Origin: Adiantum capillus-veneris
Lineage: Eukaryota; Streptophyta; Polypodiopsida; Polypodiales; Pteridaceae
Direction of reading: 5' to 3'
NCBI GenBank assembly: GCA_014529385.2
Contig: CM043966.1
Coordinates: forward strand, 107,409,587-107,473,586
Length of the DNA: 64,000 bases
Shown here piece after piece: positions 1 to 11,555 of this stretch; position 1 is the first letter of the stretch, and each line of letters opens with the position of its first letter. The position numbers and the translations under genes were made by a program. Below the pieces are notes generated by a model, which was given only the letters and a program-made list of their open reading frames with translations, was not told where the DNA came from and made no database searches.

Positions 1-1000
1 AGCCGTTGAGATTTTACGTACTCGACCATTTCATCAGGTAATCCCGCACATAAATGTTTCTTTTTCTCAGCAAAGTCTATCTTTTAAAAGGCTATTGCCT
101 TGAGATTTAGATCCCAAAACTTGTCCACATATTTGTGGATAGACTCGTTGGAGAGCAACTTCAAACTTTGCTATTAGGTAAGCACTTTGTCCTTTGCATT
201 GCTTGCAATGAATTGCTTCATGATGAAAACTTGTAGAGTTTTGCATGTATTTGGGTCTTTACTATTGCCACAAAGGCTATCCCACCATTATTGACAAGCA
301 TATTTATGGAAGTGCATAGCTACATGAAGTAGCTTGGAGGACTCTGTGAAGCCCTCATCTCCAAAGGCCACCTCAAATTGTTGGGTGAAGTCCAATACTT
401 TGTTGGTGGCACCAAAGGTGCCACATAGGTAAGAAAAGAGATACTCTTTCCTCCCTCTTTGAATTTCTTGAGCTTTTGGGACATTTGCCATGTAGGGTAA
501 GTTTTTGTGATGTCGTCTCCGCTTGTATTCTTTAGGAGAATAGTTGTTGCTTTTGTTGGAAGAGGAGGAAGGTCTTTCTTGCCTTTTTCTTCCTTTGTTT
601 TCTCTATTCCCTTTTGGAGTGATGAGGAGAAGGACTATGGGTTGACCGTTTGCTCTTGGGAGGAGTTGGCGACCGCCTAGACCACCGTCTTCATGCAGCC
701 ACATCTTATGAGGAACTTAGGTACTTGCTTCTTTCTTGTTCTTTGGATTCATCCTCTCTTATGGGAGAGAGTCTTCTTTTGGGAGTCTTATCAAGAGGTT
801 TCCTAAGCTCTCTCCCCTCTGGGAAATCCAATAAGCACAAAGTTGTTGAGCAGCTTCGGCTTGCAAAGCAGGGTTGCCCATAGCTTACTGCAACCTAGTA
901 ACAAGGTAATTAACAAGCATGGGGTATTATCATTAGCACCTTCATGTGCAAACTCAAAGTTATCAATGTTCATTCTACTCTCCTGGTTATTGTCAGTCAT
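1..1000 (-). pseudogene. gag remnant of minus-strand chromovirus copy D1
   Basis: Capsid-type polyprotein of a Ty3/gypsy chromovirus. The reading starts at an ATG near 1000 (MTDNNQESRMNIDNF) and runs leftward out of the window. A gag-like core lies around 300-120 in minus frames, including FTESSKLLHVAMHFHKYACQ followed by a tryptophan-rich stretch. Stops and frameshifts cut it into several pieces, for example after residue 65 and near 290. The same gag, about 95% identical by eye, occurs at 47022-48020, where the zinc knuckle, protease and reverse transcriptase follow in order. That arrangement is the basis for the assignment. Family placement rests on copy D2 and D3, which carry the chromodomain. 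Non-functional. Confidence 0.75.
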
Positions 1001-1394
1001 GCTAATTAAACTTATGTATAGATTATTTTGTGCTTTGGTACCTCAAAAACCTTAGTGGCTACTCTTCTTTACCTTTGAAATTAGTTCTCAAGAAGCCACA
1101 CCATTGTGGTTTAGAGTCTGTTTATTGAAAAGACTACTGGAGAGGGTCTAACATTGCTCTGTTGATTATGGTTCCTGTTGAGCTTTCTCTTAGCTCAATA
1201 ATGGTTAAGGCAAAGGCAAGCCCCGAGAGACTCCATTATTAAGACTATAGTTCCCAAAGTTGTACCTCCAACTAAGTCCTTCTTAACCAAGATAATAGAT
1301 CCCTGTCCCACTTACCCTATTGCAATGAACATGTCCAACCTGTTATGAAAAACTTAAGGACCACTCTACTTAAGCAAGAAACGAGAGACCAATA
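1001..1394 (-). other. untranslated leader of chromovirus D1
   Basis: Stretch between the gag start and the primer site of D1. No conserved ORF is visible. The part at 1001-1142 is shared with the second copy at 48021-48142; beyond that the second copy is broken and runs into a palindrome cluster. Confidence 0.55.
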
Positions 1395-1406
1395 GCTCTG
1401 ATACCA
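1395..1406 (-). promoter_or_regulatory. primer binding site, initiator-Met tRNA type
   Basis: On the minus strand this reads TGGTATCAGAGC, the standard plant retrotransposon primer site matching the 3' end of initiator methionine tRNA. One base separates it from the LTR end at 1408. It fixes the orientation of D1 and the boundary of its 5' LTR, and it is the primer type known for chromoviruses. Confidence 0.9.
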
Positions 1407-2088
1407 ATGTAATGGAAATGGCCTAAGAACTTTGAGAATAGAGTAATTAAGAGAATTAGAGTGATCATTTTCATGAGACTACTTCAAGAACATAGAGGGT
1501 AAACTTAGTTAGCGGTAGAAACATAACCATATATCTAATTAACTTGGAATGAACAATACTTTTGCAAGAGAGAGAGTTAGAGAACTTGACATCAGTTGAG
1601 GACCAGATTGAATTGGAGCCGGCCCCCCTCCAATAGGATTTTGTATTATAGATGAGAGTCTTGGTACAATACAATCTTTGTGTTCCTTGTGACCTAGGTC
1701 ATGCAATGAAGATGGAAAGCTTCATGCATCACGATCATAGAATAATCTTGTAAAATAATTAACCATCCCTGGCCTTAGTTCCAAGGCCTCAAACACCTTC
1801 AAAGGTGAAGAGAGCTAGCAAGGAATGAGGGTAGGGAAGAGGAAGAATAAGTAACATACAAGAAATAGATAGTTCCTCACTTATCGTCACTCTTCTTTCA
1901 TAGCATAGCATGATGGCATAATAATGATGAGGAAGTTGGCAAGCTTAAGCATTAGAGAATGGCCCTTTGGTTGGATTTGCATTCCATAGCCAAGAGTGTT
2001 GGTGTAGGCTCTCAAATTTTCAAAAAGGTTGGAGAAGGAGATAGAGCTCTTGCACTTTGCACTTTACACAATGAGAGTGTGTGTGTAC

Positions 2089-2120
2089 GGGGGGGGGGGA
2101 GAGAGAGAGAGAGAGAGAGA
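2089..2120. repeat. G11 run followed by (GA)n
   Basis: Eleven guanines (2089-2099) followed by a GA dinucleotide tract to 2120, within the D1 LTR. Confidence 0.95.
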
Positions 2121-4363
2121 TTATACCTTGCAATCAAGGCCCCTAGTTGCTTGGGTCCACCCCTCTTTCTAGCTCATGCTTTTTGCTCATTAGCTCTCTC
2201 AAAGTCATGATGGGGTCCTTGAAAGTTCTCTAGGCCTAATAAAAATCAGAGTCTCTAAAGAAGAAATATCTAGGGAACAAACCTTTACTATTGACAATGG
2301 CTTGGGTTTATAGCCTTAGGAGAAGACCTAGTCCTATCTCATAGTGGAAATAGGACAACATCTTAAAAGTCCAAAACTCTTTCGGTCCTATAACTTCCAC
2401 AAATTGGGCTAAGGTATCCTCAACCATGCTTTTTTACCCCTAATAGATGTGAGGGAACAGCCGCCGCTAATGGACTCCTCTTCCAAGTGAAGAAGTTTTC
2501 TTTAGTGCATGGGGATGGATAGTTACCTGACTAAGCATGTCCACCCATCCATGATTGACAACCTTAGTCAATCCCCACTTACCACCCCGCACTCGTATAT
2601 GATTCTTTTGTTTTGTAATTACTATCACATTGTTTGAACATTTAAAATAATGTTTTTTAGGTTTTTGTCATAGTGATTCCTTAAGATAAGTCATGAAAAT
2701 CGGTATTAAAAATAGTCTTTTAAAAAACAAACATCTTTAGACTTAAGACAGGGCACTGTCAATAAAAAGCATTGACCATAATAACCATGTTCAATACTCT
2801 TCTTTTCTAAAGACCACCTAAGGGTGAAAAAATGGCACCATTCCTTATTCATAATCCAGGGTGGAAACCCATCACCCAAAGTTTGAGGCATCCATACGTC
2901 AAACCATCTACCCATACAAATGGATAGCTTCCCTAAGATAAAAAGGGTATCCTAATAAATGTAAAAACATCAAGACATGACACGGAGTAGAAACTCATCG
3001 TTCATGGGGGTAGCCGACTTCTCCGTGGATGAAAAACCATCATTATTCATCAAAATATACCAAGGAGTTGGAGGTGTCTTGAGACAAGCTATCTTAAGGA
3101 TGATCAATCATATCTTTCCTGATTCAACCAGCCTTAACCCAAACAATTTTTTCCTAATTTACAAAAAAATACAAGTTGGTTTCTTAGAAGATGCCTTTCG
3201 ATTTTAGCCAGTTTTGACTTTTCCTAATTCCTTACACCCTCTTATACGTATGCAATATTAATACTTAAATAAGAACTTGAATTATTCATCTTAAATTATA
3301 ATGAAGACCCACCTGGGATTGGTCGAGCAGTTGTTGTAGTGCCGGGGCCTGAATGCTTTCATCAGTAGGCCTACTACTAGGCCCGGCCTCGTCGTCATGC
3401 GGCGTCTACCCCTCTTGGAAATACTGCCCTCATCATCAGATTGAGGGTTTGCTAGGTTCTTTTTGGTGCCATGACTTCTATCCTTATAAACTTTTCTCAA
3501 AGGTTTTGTAAGCTTCCTTAATTTTCTTATAAATTTTTGCATATTTTTTCTAATTTTTTCTTCTTATTTTTTGCCTAATATTTATTAGATTCAACATCTC
3601 CTAAAGGTTGAATCTCCTCAAATTTCTATCAATGGTTTATACGTCCAGTAATGTTTGTAGCAACTGTTAATAGTAATTTCTATTTATCTTAATTAATATT
3701 TACCTTAAAATAAAGTATTTGGATCTAATATAATTACTTAAACTAATAAAGTAATTATGATATAATTATCATGGCTAGATGATAATTATCTAGCTTACAA
3801 AACTAATTGAGATAATTATCATGGCTTACTCATGATATTTACTAACTCTAATAATTATCTTGTGATTTGCTAAGTTGTTTTACTAAGTTTCCCATAAAAT
3901 TTATAGTAAAAAACAACTAGTTTTTGCCTAATTAATTGCAAAAATTAATCAAAATCATAATTTTCCAAGCTTCCTAGTAGAATAATTTAGTTTTGATAAT
4001 TATCTTAGAGTTAATTAATCTTAATTAATACAATTTCTATTAATTAAGGCCAAAATTAATCAATTTAAACCCTAATTAGGTTAGTAATTAAGTAGATTAT
4101 TAATCTTCATTAAGATTAAGTAATCAAAAGATAAATAATGTATAATAGAGTGTTTAATAGTAGGGAATAATCTAATTTTCTTTAATTGATAAATTAATTA
4201 AAATAAGTAGATATAAATTGCTAATTAACTAAGATTAGCATAATTATCTCGCTTAATCACTTAGATTTTTCTCTCTTAGTGATTTTTGTGAGAAATATCT
4301 CTCTCACACAAGAGATTTCTAGCCAAGATTCCGAGTCTGATTGAGAATGAGAAGCCTAGGGTC

Positions 4364-4372
4364 CTATTTATA
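4364..4372 (-). promoter_or_regulatory. TATA box of D1 LTR
   Basis: Minus strand TATAAATAG, about 790 bp inside the LTR from its 5' end at 5158. It would direct transcription leftward into the R/U5 part and gag. The position implies a U3 of about 0.8 kb and a long R/U5. Confidence 0.6.
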
Positions 4373-5158
4373 GCTTCTTTTGGCACTCAGAGGCTCAAAA
4401 TGGCATTCACAGGCTCACAAGCTCACAGGCTCAAGATGGCGCCCCTTGCTATTGTGTCCCCTGGAAGGTCAGTGATGGTCTCCCCTAGCACCTACCCAGC
4501 TTGGTTGGTCAATTTTACTTTTTTTGGATGAATTTTATTCTTTTTTGTAAATATCACGTAAATAACTAGGAGGTTAAGGTAAAGTCTTTAGCTTTAATGA
4601 TTACTAAAAACCATTTATTATTTTTTTGCAATTTAAAGTGGCACTGAATCTTACAAAGAGAATACCGATGTCAATTTTTACCCGAATACAGTTTTGAGAG
4701 CTCCTAGCTATAGATTTGTTATGCTTAAGATTTTAAAAATACCAATTTTAACTCCTTTCAAGATAGTGTTTTACCTGTTTGTATGACCAAGACTTTCTCC
4801 TAAAGCTTTGAGGTCATTTCTGATCTGCAGCTAGAAAGGTGAAAACCTTACAGTCAAGCTTGGGTGGGGTTCCCACCTCAAGCACAACCTTAGCTTGCCT
4901 AAGGTCAAATGAATTTTAACACTAACCATTGGAGGTATTTAATGAAGCTAACCCTAAGGTCTTTAAGCTCCATTAGCTAGCCTTGCTCTTTGACATGCCA
5001 TCTCTCATGTGGACCCCTTTAACCTTGGCCGCGTGCTGAGATAGATCCATAAGCACATATCTATATTCCAACCCTTGTTCCGTTTATTCTCCCACATTAA
5101 ATGATCAGTTTAATATGAGAAAATCATTTGGGTTGGTTCGATATTAGATTTAATGACA

Positions 5159-5318
5159 AAAAATGCCAAAAGAAAAACACCCAGTATGATTAAAAGGTTT
5201 TTTTATAGGGGTCTTTGCACATTTTTAGAAAATGTCTCCTCATTGGATTTTTCTAGTGCTTCATTTGGATATTTAGACATGTTTGAAGCCCTCTTGATTG
5301 AATCTCCAACTCTCTCTA

Positions 5319-5401
<83 letters not shown>

Positions 5402-5403
5402 AA
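5159..5403. other. spacer between D1 LTR and repeat unit A
   Basis: No gene is visible. The right part is a long (CT)n tract at 5322-5399. The tract abuts the point where unit A starts to match unit B, so the left end of unit A probably broke in or beside this microsatellite. Confidence 0.6.
5322..5399. repeat. (CT)39 microsatellite
   Basis: An uninterrupted CT dinucleotide tract of about 78 bp. Long stopless serine/leucine readings across it are artefacts of the repeat. Confidence 0.98.
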
Positions 5404-5629
5404 TTGACGACTTCTCCCCTGGCTGCCTTGTCTACTCCTGCCAGGCTCCCGGCTCACGGCCCTCCGCAGTCCACCACGACCTTCTACTTTTCTTCTGGCG
5501 GCCTTTTATCTTCCCCTGCGTTGTCTGCTTTAATCCCCCAGAATAGCCTTTGCTTTCCCTTAAATATAAATATATTTATAAAAAAAACTGCTCTTAGGAA
5601 ACAATTCACACATTCCTTATGGTGTTGCC

Positions 5630-5965
5630 TTCTTCTGTAGCTTCCTCGCCACCTCCATCCCCTTGGTATATGCCAAAATCTATGTATAACACACGCGGGT
5701 GATATTTTAAAAACTCCAATATAGCAAGCACGATATCGTTAACATAGCAAAAGCCACGTTAACATAGCAAAAGCCACGTGCTTCACACTTTTTGGCATGA
5801 TGCAAACCACCACACCAGTTAATGGCAATATCGGCATGGTTATGATTGAGTCGCATTGTGCCACCCATAGAGCCGCCCGCATAAGTTTGACAGAACGAGT
5901 AAAGACCATCAAATTTAGTTGTCTCATCTGCTCATGTTGAGTCTCTGGAGTGACTGACTTTAGAA
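5630..5965 (-). pseudogene. captured fragment of an RPD3-class histone deacetylase
   Basis: Minus-strand readings match the catalytic domain of class I histone deacetylases: [14 protein letters not shown], then [36 protein letters not shown] and [10 protein letters not shown] in family order. About a dozen residues between the first two blocks are missing, and they lie in different frames. A tandem 20-bp duplication at 5738-5777 shifts the frame in this copy. Residues around the zinc site are changed (compare unit B). No introns interrupt the blocks. The fragment cannot make an enzyme. It is best explained as a host-gene piece carried inside the repeat, because unit B has the same piece with the same internal gap. 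Confidence 0.8.
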
Positions 5966-6280
5966 ATCCTCCGTTCAAGCCCATAGCATAATCTTTACTC
6001 AAGAAACTTCTGACATTAACAACTTCAGATTCCAAGTTATGATATAAAAAACCATTCCCACACTACATGACGGCCATTGCAAGCTTTCCATCATGCGGAA
6101 GTGCTATGCTCCCAACCATATTCTCAACACTCATAAAAAACAGTGAATATGTGACTCCTGCATATAACTCTCCATTTAGACGTACGACAGCACGACACCG
6201 TTCCCATAATGACGGCGCCGTCGGTGCTAAATATAAAAAAGGGATATTGCATGAAAGAGGAAGAATGGGCATTCAAGAGG
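5966..6280 (-). pseudogene. unrecognised coding-like fragment beside the HDAC piece
   Basis: A minus-strand reading of 69 residues (6063-6272; e.g. CRAVVRLNGELYAGVTYSL, then ENMVGSIALPHDGKLA) is kept open in both units A and B with few amino-acid differences. I do not recognise a family. It may be another piece of captured host sequence or a chance reading. Confidence 0.3.
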
Positions 6281-6326
6281 AGGAGGACTCAATGGGCGTG
6301 GATGAGCAAGGAGAGGATTGAAGAGA

Positions 6327-6328
<2 letters not shown>

Positions 6329-6395
<67 letters not shown>

Positions 6396-6399
6396 CCCC
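6329..6399. repeat. (CT)32 followed by C7
   Basis: CT tract ending in a seven-cytosine run. The matching site in unit B has a shorter CT tract and 34 cytosines. Confidence 0.97.
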
Positions 6400-8351
6400 G
6401 TGTAGCAAGAAGGCAAGGGAGAGCTGGAATGAGGCGAAGTCAAGGAGGGGATACGGGAGTTCAGAATGGAGGAGAGACAAATCTCTGTGCGTGTGTGTGT
6501 GTGTGTGTGGAAGCAACACACGAATTGTGGCATGATCAAGAATATTAAGAGGGGATAACCAAGTTTTGGGGAGGAACGAGGAAAGGAGGTTGAAGCACAT
6601 GAAGGCTTGATGAGCAAGTTCAAGGAGAAGAAGGAACTGGGAGATCCCTATCTCTCTATCTTTTGACTAAGCAAGGCAAAGACGTATCAAGGGCAAAAAG
6701 AGCAAGAAATTCAAAGGAGAATTTTGGAGCTTATTGTTGGAAATTGAGGCAAAAGAAATCAGAGATAGAGATGGAGAGTTTTCAGCTTCTTTTCGCCAAG
6801 GGAACACAAAAATAGAGGGAGCTTAGAGAGCTTTTGTAGAGCTCTTGTCAGCAAAACTGAAGAGGAGAAGAACAACAATAGGATGATATTTTCTTTCGAG
6901 AGCTCTTGACGACACAAAGAGAAATTTTTTGCCGAGTTCAAGATGAAGTGCTAAGGGTATACAGAGCTTGAAGGCAAACATAGCAAATCCATTAAAGGAG
7001 AGGTCGAGGCTTGTGAGTGGCAATTAAGCCAGTGCAAAGCAAATAGAGCAAGAAGCTGCAAAAGATTTGAGAAAAATTGAAGCATGATGATTGACACAAT
7101 GAACTTAAATAAGGTTTTCAAAATCTTGAAGGTAGTTGAAGCAGATAAAGAGACAGGAGAGGAATTCCATCACCGTCATCAGCTTAAGATTGATTAATAA
7201 TCCTGATAGACCCTAGTGTCGTTAACTACCCGGTTGATCCTGTAAAGGGAGAGATTAAACTCGTAGTTAACAAATGATCCATGTGATGGTGCTGTTGTTA
7301 ATAGTCCACCTTGGCTAAGGATTAAGTTGTACTTCAAGCTTGACTTGATTAATTGGCGTTTATGTTGATTTCCATAGCCATTTGCACCTGTTGTTCTTAT
7401 TGTCTCTCACAACCACAACCAAAGGCCCAATGCCTGCCCAGCTCACGTTCTGAACACATATCCCCCAGCACCACCACAGGGCATCAGTGGGTGTGGCTAC
7501 CCTTGGGAGCTAAAAATCATCCACAAAGTTTTATAACATCAAATTTTTTTCCCCTCTTGCCTTTAGATCTTTGCCACTTTCTGCTCCCACACCCAATGGT
7601 CAAGCCACAAAAGTGCCATCAAAATCTGGCAGCCCAAACTCCATACCCTCATTCCATGCCACATTACAACCGTCCCAAGACCATCAACCATTTTCGTGAA
7701 AACAAGAAAAAATCATATGGCATCGTCTCCCTGGCAAATGCACCTGAGTTCGACTAGCCGTATCTCGACAACCGAGAACCCGATGGTGGAGCCGTTGTCA
7801 TGCCGTGGCACGTACATAGTGTGAAATAAAAACATTCACCTCACTCTTGACACTTCTTGATATATGCAAATAAAAGCAATCATGTATATATTGTGATATA
7901 TGTTGAAGTGTCTACTGTGGTCGTTATCATCTACATACCTATCCGGGGAGTCGCGGCCCTGGATGTGGCACATTTGCGTGCTTTAAACTTGATAATATGC
8001 TTAATTTGTTTTGACAATGTACATAGTCCAAGTGTTTCATGGTGGCACACGCATCTCACCTATAAAGAGTGATGCGGGCAAAAATTGCCAAAAATAGCAG
8101 CGAACAAGCTCCATTGTAGAATTGCATGTAAAGTGACCCAAAATGGTATATTGATAAAAAATGATGCTTATATATGATTTTTATGCTTATGCAAGTTATC
8201 CCACAAATTTAGGGAATTTTTTGACTCCGTTTGGGATTTTTCGCATTAAAAATGACATTTTTTGGGTCAAAAATGAGTTGAAAATGACCTAGTTTTGGTC
8301 CAAAGTGCCAAAATGGCCTAAAAATTGACAAATCAGCTCATATTTCCGTGG

Positions 8352-8387
<36 letters not shown>

Positions 8388-9096
8388 GAGAGAGTGCTGA
8401 TTTTTACAAAAAAAACCATCAATTTTGCACTCCTATGCAATAGCTTCCATGGTTGCCCAATTTATGTGTGCTGCAGTCCTGCCTCTTTGAAATCTTGTAT
8501 CTAAGCCTGTGAGGGAGTGAATTAGGGTTTCCCCTTATCAAAATGGTGTGTGGACTTAAATATATAAGCTCTTAAATCTTTGCAAAATCAAAAAATGGTC
8601 GCCAAGAAGGCGGAAGCTCGAGTATTCCTTTCAATCGTTTGAAGTTACGACTATGTAATTGGGGGCGAGGCTACATGATACCATGAAACAGGTTTGGGTT
8701 GATTGAGATTTGTGCTTGTATGAGAATTGAGGTTTCATGGCTGAAACTTTAGTGTTTTCAAATGGTCTTTTTAAGTGAAATTGAATGTGATTTGGTGATC
8801 CTCTCATCATAATCTCGACTACAAAAACAAGCAATTTCCAAACACAATAGGAAAGATGGTTTGTGAATTTGCTGTCACTAACGCTCTTAGATTTTTAGTT
8901 ACCCTGAGAAAGAGGGTTGGTGATTCTCAACAAAGCTTTTCACATAGTGTTTGTGACTCTCATCATGAACTCTCACAGCCAGAGGTTTTGCACCTTCCCA
9001 GCTAGACCGCACACATCCTGATATTTCTGGTGAACCCGATGCGAAGCAGCTGGGGTGGGGGTCCAAAACTTTATTTTGAAAGGTTTAATTACAAAT
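6400..9096. other. non-coding part of unit A
   Basis: No gene that I can support. It holds a GT tract (about 6489-6509), a stretch shared with B at 7353-7757 that reads as 134 residues but resembles no family I know, a GA tract (8355-8384), and a primer-like sequence TGGTGAACCCGATGCGAAGC near 9030 that also occurs in unit B and, on the minus strand, near 55785. The last point suggests that this region includes the LTR and leader of the A/B element. Confidence 0.45.
8355..8384. repeat. (GA)n microsatellite
   Basis: About 30 bp of GA. The matching tract in unit B is about 92 bp long. Confidence 0.95.
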
Positions 9097-10640
9097 AATT
9101 AATGCTATGGATGAGCAAGACAAACAAGGCATGCATTTGATCAAGGCACAATGCAAATGTTTCAAGCATTTACCATGTTTACGCAACAACAATAGGTTGC
9201 AGAAAGAAGAGAGGTGTCAGCAACGAAAGCCCTTCAAGATATTGTGAAAAAATGGACCAATTTGAAGGGAAAGATGTCACAAAGTTTCTTCATGGTTACG
9301 TAAAGGAGATGGAGCTACAATGGGTTCCAGAGGTGGACATGATTTCTAGTTTTGAGCTTGTTGTGGTTCCCGAGATTAGAGACCATGTAAGGGGAATCAG
9401 GGAGGATCATGGAGAAGGCTGGGAGAAATCCAAATTAGCCCTAAAGGAGGAATACTTAATGGAGGACTCTAAAAGGGTTACAAAAAGGACCTTCTTGGAA
9501 TGGGTTGCAAATCCAAAAGAGGGACTTTCCATCACCGAACCGTTGAGAGAGTTTGAGCGGTGCTATGCTCAATTGTCAGGAACAGAGCGGGATACTTTAG
9601 ACAGTGAAAAGACTGAATTGTTCCTTCAAGTTGTAGGTTGTGAGATCCAAGAAAAGCTAGAGCTACTCCTTGAAGAAAAGAATACAGAACATGGTCTAAA
9701 GGCTGAGTGGAAAGAGGTTGAGGACGCAGTCTCATTGCCTGCTAAGAAGCAACATCATAGGGACAAGATTGTGGTGAATGGTACTACCTCTCCTCCTGGC
9801 ACGTCACAGATTCCACCAAAGCCTATTTTTGTGAGTCCAAAGGTGATAATTCAATGCTTGAGGAGCTTGTTAAGGACATGCGAGAAATGAAGTTAAAGCT
9901 AACAAGACTTGACGAGAAAGGACAACCTTCAGGACAAAAATCCCAAAGCAAAGAAGGATTTGTTCACATATGCATATGGTTTGATGGCACAGACCATGGC
10001 CGAAGGGATCGTGATAGATTCAATTATGCCTTGAAAAGAGATCTTGTGTTTTTTAAGGATGGCAAGATCCATCTGTGGGAGACAGATATGCCATTAGGAA
10101 CTAACTTTGGAAATGGAGGCATGCAAAAGTAGTGGAGGATATGGCAACCAATCATGCTATTTTTGCAGTGGAGGATGCTACCAATGGGGCTAAGATAGAG
10201 CTCATTCAAAAGAAAGTGTTATAGTCTACTCCAGATGCTTTTGAGGAGGTTGATAGCTTGTGTCCATATGTACTAGCCTCAGCCAGAAAAGGGAAGGTAA
10301 CTGAGCAGGTATTACATGAAGCTAGTGATTGCATACACCATAGAACAGGTTGGGATGACTCTGTGGACTCTTTATTAGTGCATGCCTATCTTGCAAAACG
10401 CTATAACAATGAAGAGATTGTGGAAGAGAATCGTAGACGTGAGAATGGAGATGCAAGTCCTTCTACTTCAAAGAGGGTTACAAGAGCTGGAGGAAGAAAT
10501 GATCCATGACCTTCTTATGAGGCTCCACCACATGTGCCTCCTCCTTTTGAGATTCTTATGGAGGAGGTATCTATAGGGAAGAAGGAAGAGCAAGGAAAAG
10601 CCAAAGCAAAAGGCCCTGCATACAAACTACAGTCAGGTAT
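9097..10640 (+). pseudogene. gag-like polyprotein remnant of unit A
   Basis: Consecutive plus-strand pieces: 9252-9890 (charged, helical gag-type region with KEGLSITEPLREFERCYAQL), 9854-10132, and 10258-10509. The second piece contains a degenerate zinc knuckle, CIWFDGTDHGRRDRD, in which the second and fourth ligands (C, C) are replaced by F and R. The same lesion is present in unit B. Stops and frameshifts separate the pieces. The order gag, knuckle, protease is that of LTR retrotransposons. No reverse transcriptase follows. Confidence 0.65.
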
Positions 10641-10664
10641 TGGAGGAAAGGATTTTGAATATAA

Positions 10665-11082
10665 ATGTTGAGTTTACCTTGGGTGAGGTTATTGGAATTG
10701 CTAAATGCAGAAATTATAGATATCATAAAAAGAAAGAGGCAAATTCTCACTGAGTCTATTCCTCCACAGTCTGAGGGTGAAGGGGATTCACTTAAGGCGC
10801 ATGGAATACATGTCCAAGAGAGTGATTGCAATGACAGCGTGGTAGGATGCTACCAATCTTCTCGAAGAGATGCACATGCTAGATTTGCAGATGATGATGA
10901 TGAAGATGAAGCCTCCTATAAAATTCACTACTCTAAAAGTCATTGGGCAAGAGCTACATCATAAACTTTAGTCAAGGTGAGTGATCTTGAGGAGCCATAT
11001 GTTGCATTGATAGATCATGGCTCTGAGATCAATCTTACATCCAAGAGTCTTTACATGAAGGGTAAGTGGCCGATAGACATAG
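10665..11082 (+). pseudogene. retropepsin-like protease remnant of unit A
   Basis: The reading includes an acidic stretch (DDDDEDEASYKIHY) and then, past a stop at about 10962, PYVALIDHGSEINL, which fits the retropepsin active-site loop with DHG in place of the usual D-[ST]-G. It ends in WPIDIV at 11082, where an unrelated LTR-like sequence starting TGTAAGGTCTCTGACCCC interrupts it. The unit B copy breaks at the same codon. Confidence 0.6.
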
Positions 11083-11555
11083 TGTAAGGTCTCTGACCCC
11101 GATAAAAAAGAACACCATTGTACCTTGAAATGAACATAATACAAAAAGTTACTATTTTTAGCAGTTCTCCAAATTCTGTCAGTGCCATGATGTTTAGAAT
11201 TTTTTAAAGCTTCGAAATGTGAATTAAAATAAATTTTGTAAAAAATTTCCAAAAATAGTAAGTTTTTGGTCACCCGACCCATCCAGTTTTGACCGTCTCG
11301 AAAAACTGCACCCACACCCTGAATTTCAAAAAATGCGATTTCGGACCCCGGGGGCTACTAAATATGGCAGGTAATAGGTCTTGTAAGTCTTAGTTAGAGC
11401 TCTGTATAGCAATTTACTGCATCAAAATCCGACTCGTACGACCCGTTTAAGCCTAGAATCAAATTTCCTAAAAATTGTCCAGGGAGGTATCGAGGGCCTG
11501 AGACTGTGTGGGAACAGGTTCCAGGCCACTCCAGACCAGCTTTAGTAGCTAGGGG
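11083..11555 (+). mobile_element. fragment of an LTR inserted in the unit A protease
   Basis: Starts TGTAAGGTCTCTGACCCC and matches 62306-62776, where the same sequence runs on for more than 1.6 kb. The TG start and its abrupt entry into the protease reading suggest an LTR. Here it is cut at 11555 by the start of Tat-lineage interior sequence. Confidence 0.5.

Larger units (their letters stand above)
1408..5158 (-). mobile_element. 5' LTR (3.75 kb) of chromovirus D1
   Basis: On the minus strand the LTR begins TGTCATTAAATC at 5158 and ends CCATTTCCATTACA at 1408, directly before the primer site. Both ends recur at 31914-32131, where they flank only about 218 bp, so that copy has lost the middle. 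A minus-strand TATA box lies at 4364-4372. The interior is AT-rich at 3550-4300 and holds a G11 run followed by (GA)n at 2089-2120. Chromoviruses of the Del/Tekay type are known for LTRs of several kilobases, so the length is plausible without invoking an insertion. No other gene is visible inside. Confidence 0.75.
5404..11555 (+). repeat. repeat unit A (second copy B at 56795-62776)
   Basis: About 6.15 kb that aligns nearly base for base with 56795-62776. In order it holds a minus-strand histone-deacetylase fragment, a CT tract, a long non-coding part, a GA tract, a gag-like region, a retropepsin remnant and a fragment of another LTR. A contains 221 bp (8501-8721) absent from B, and a 20-bp tandem duplication at 5738-5777. 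Similarity ends at 11555, where A passes into a Tat-lineage interior while B continues in the LTR. The gag and primer-like sequence suggest an LTR retrotransposon that once amplified. I cannot set its LTR limits. Confidence 0.85.

Noticed and set aside
1408-5158. A separate transposon inserted in a 218-bp LTR
   Set aside because: No target duplication or terminal repeats at the points where the short LTR jumps, and the TATA box needed for the LTR lies in the extra sequence.
5298-5546. Long serine/leucine readings across the CT tract, and similar ones at 6209-6623, 57529-57980 and 59716-60021
   Set aside because: They exist only because a dinucleotide repeat has no stops; nothing on either side is conserved as protein.
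7353-7757. 134-residue reading, repeated at 58733-59140, as a real gene
   Set aside because: Open in both units but no recognised domain, and both units are about equally similar at non-coding positions, so being open may just reflect recent copying.
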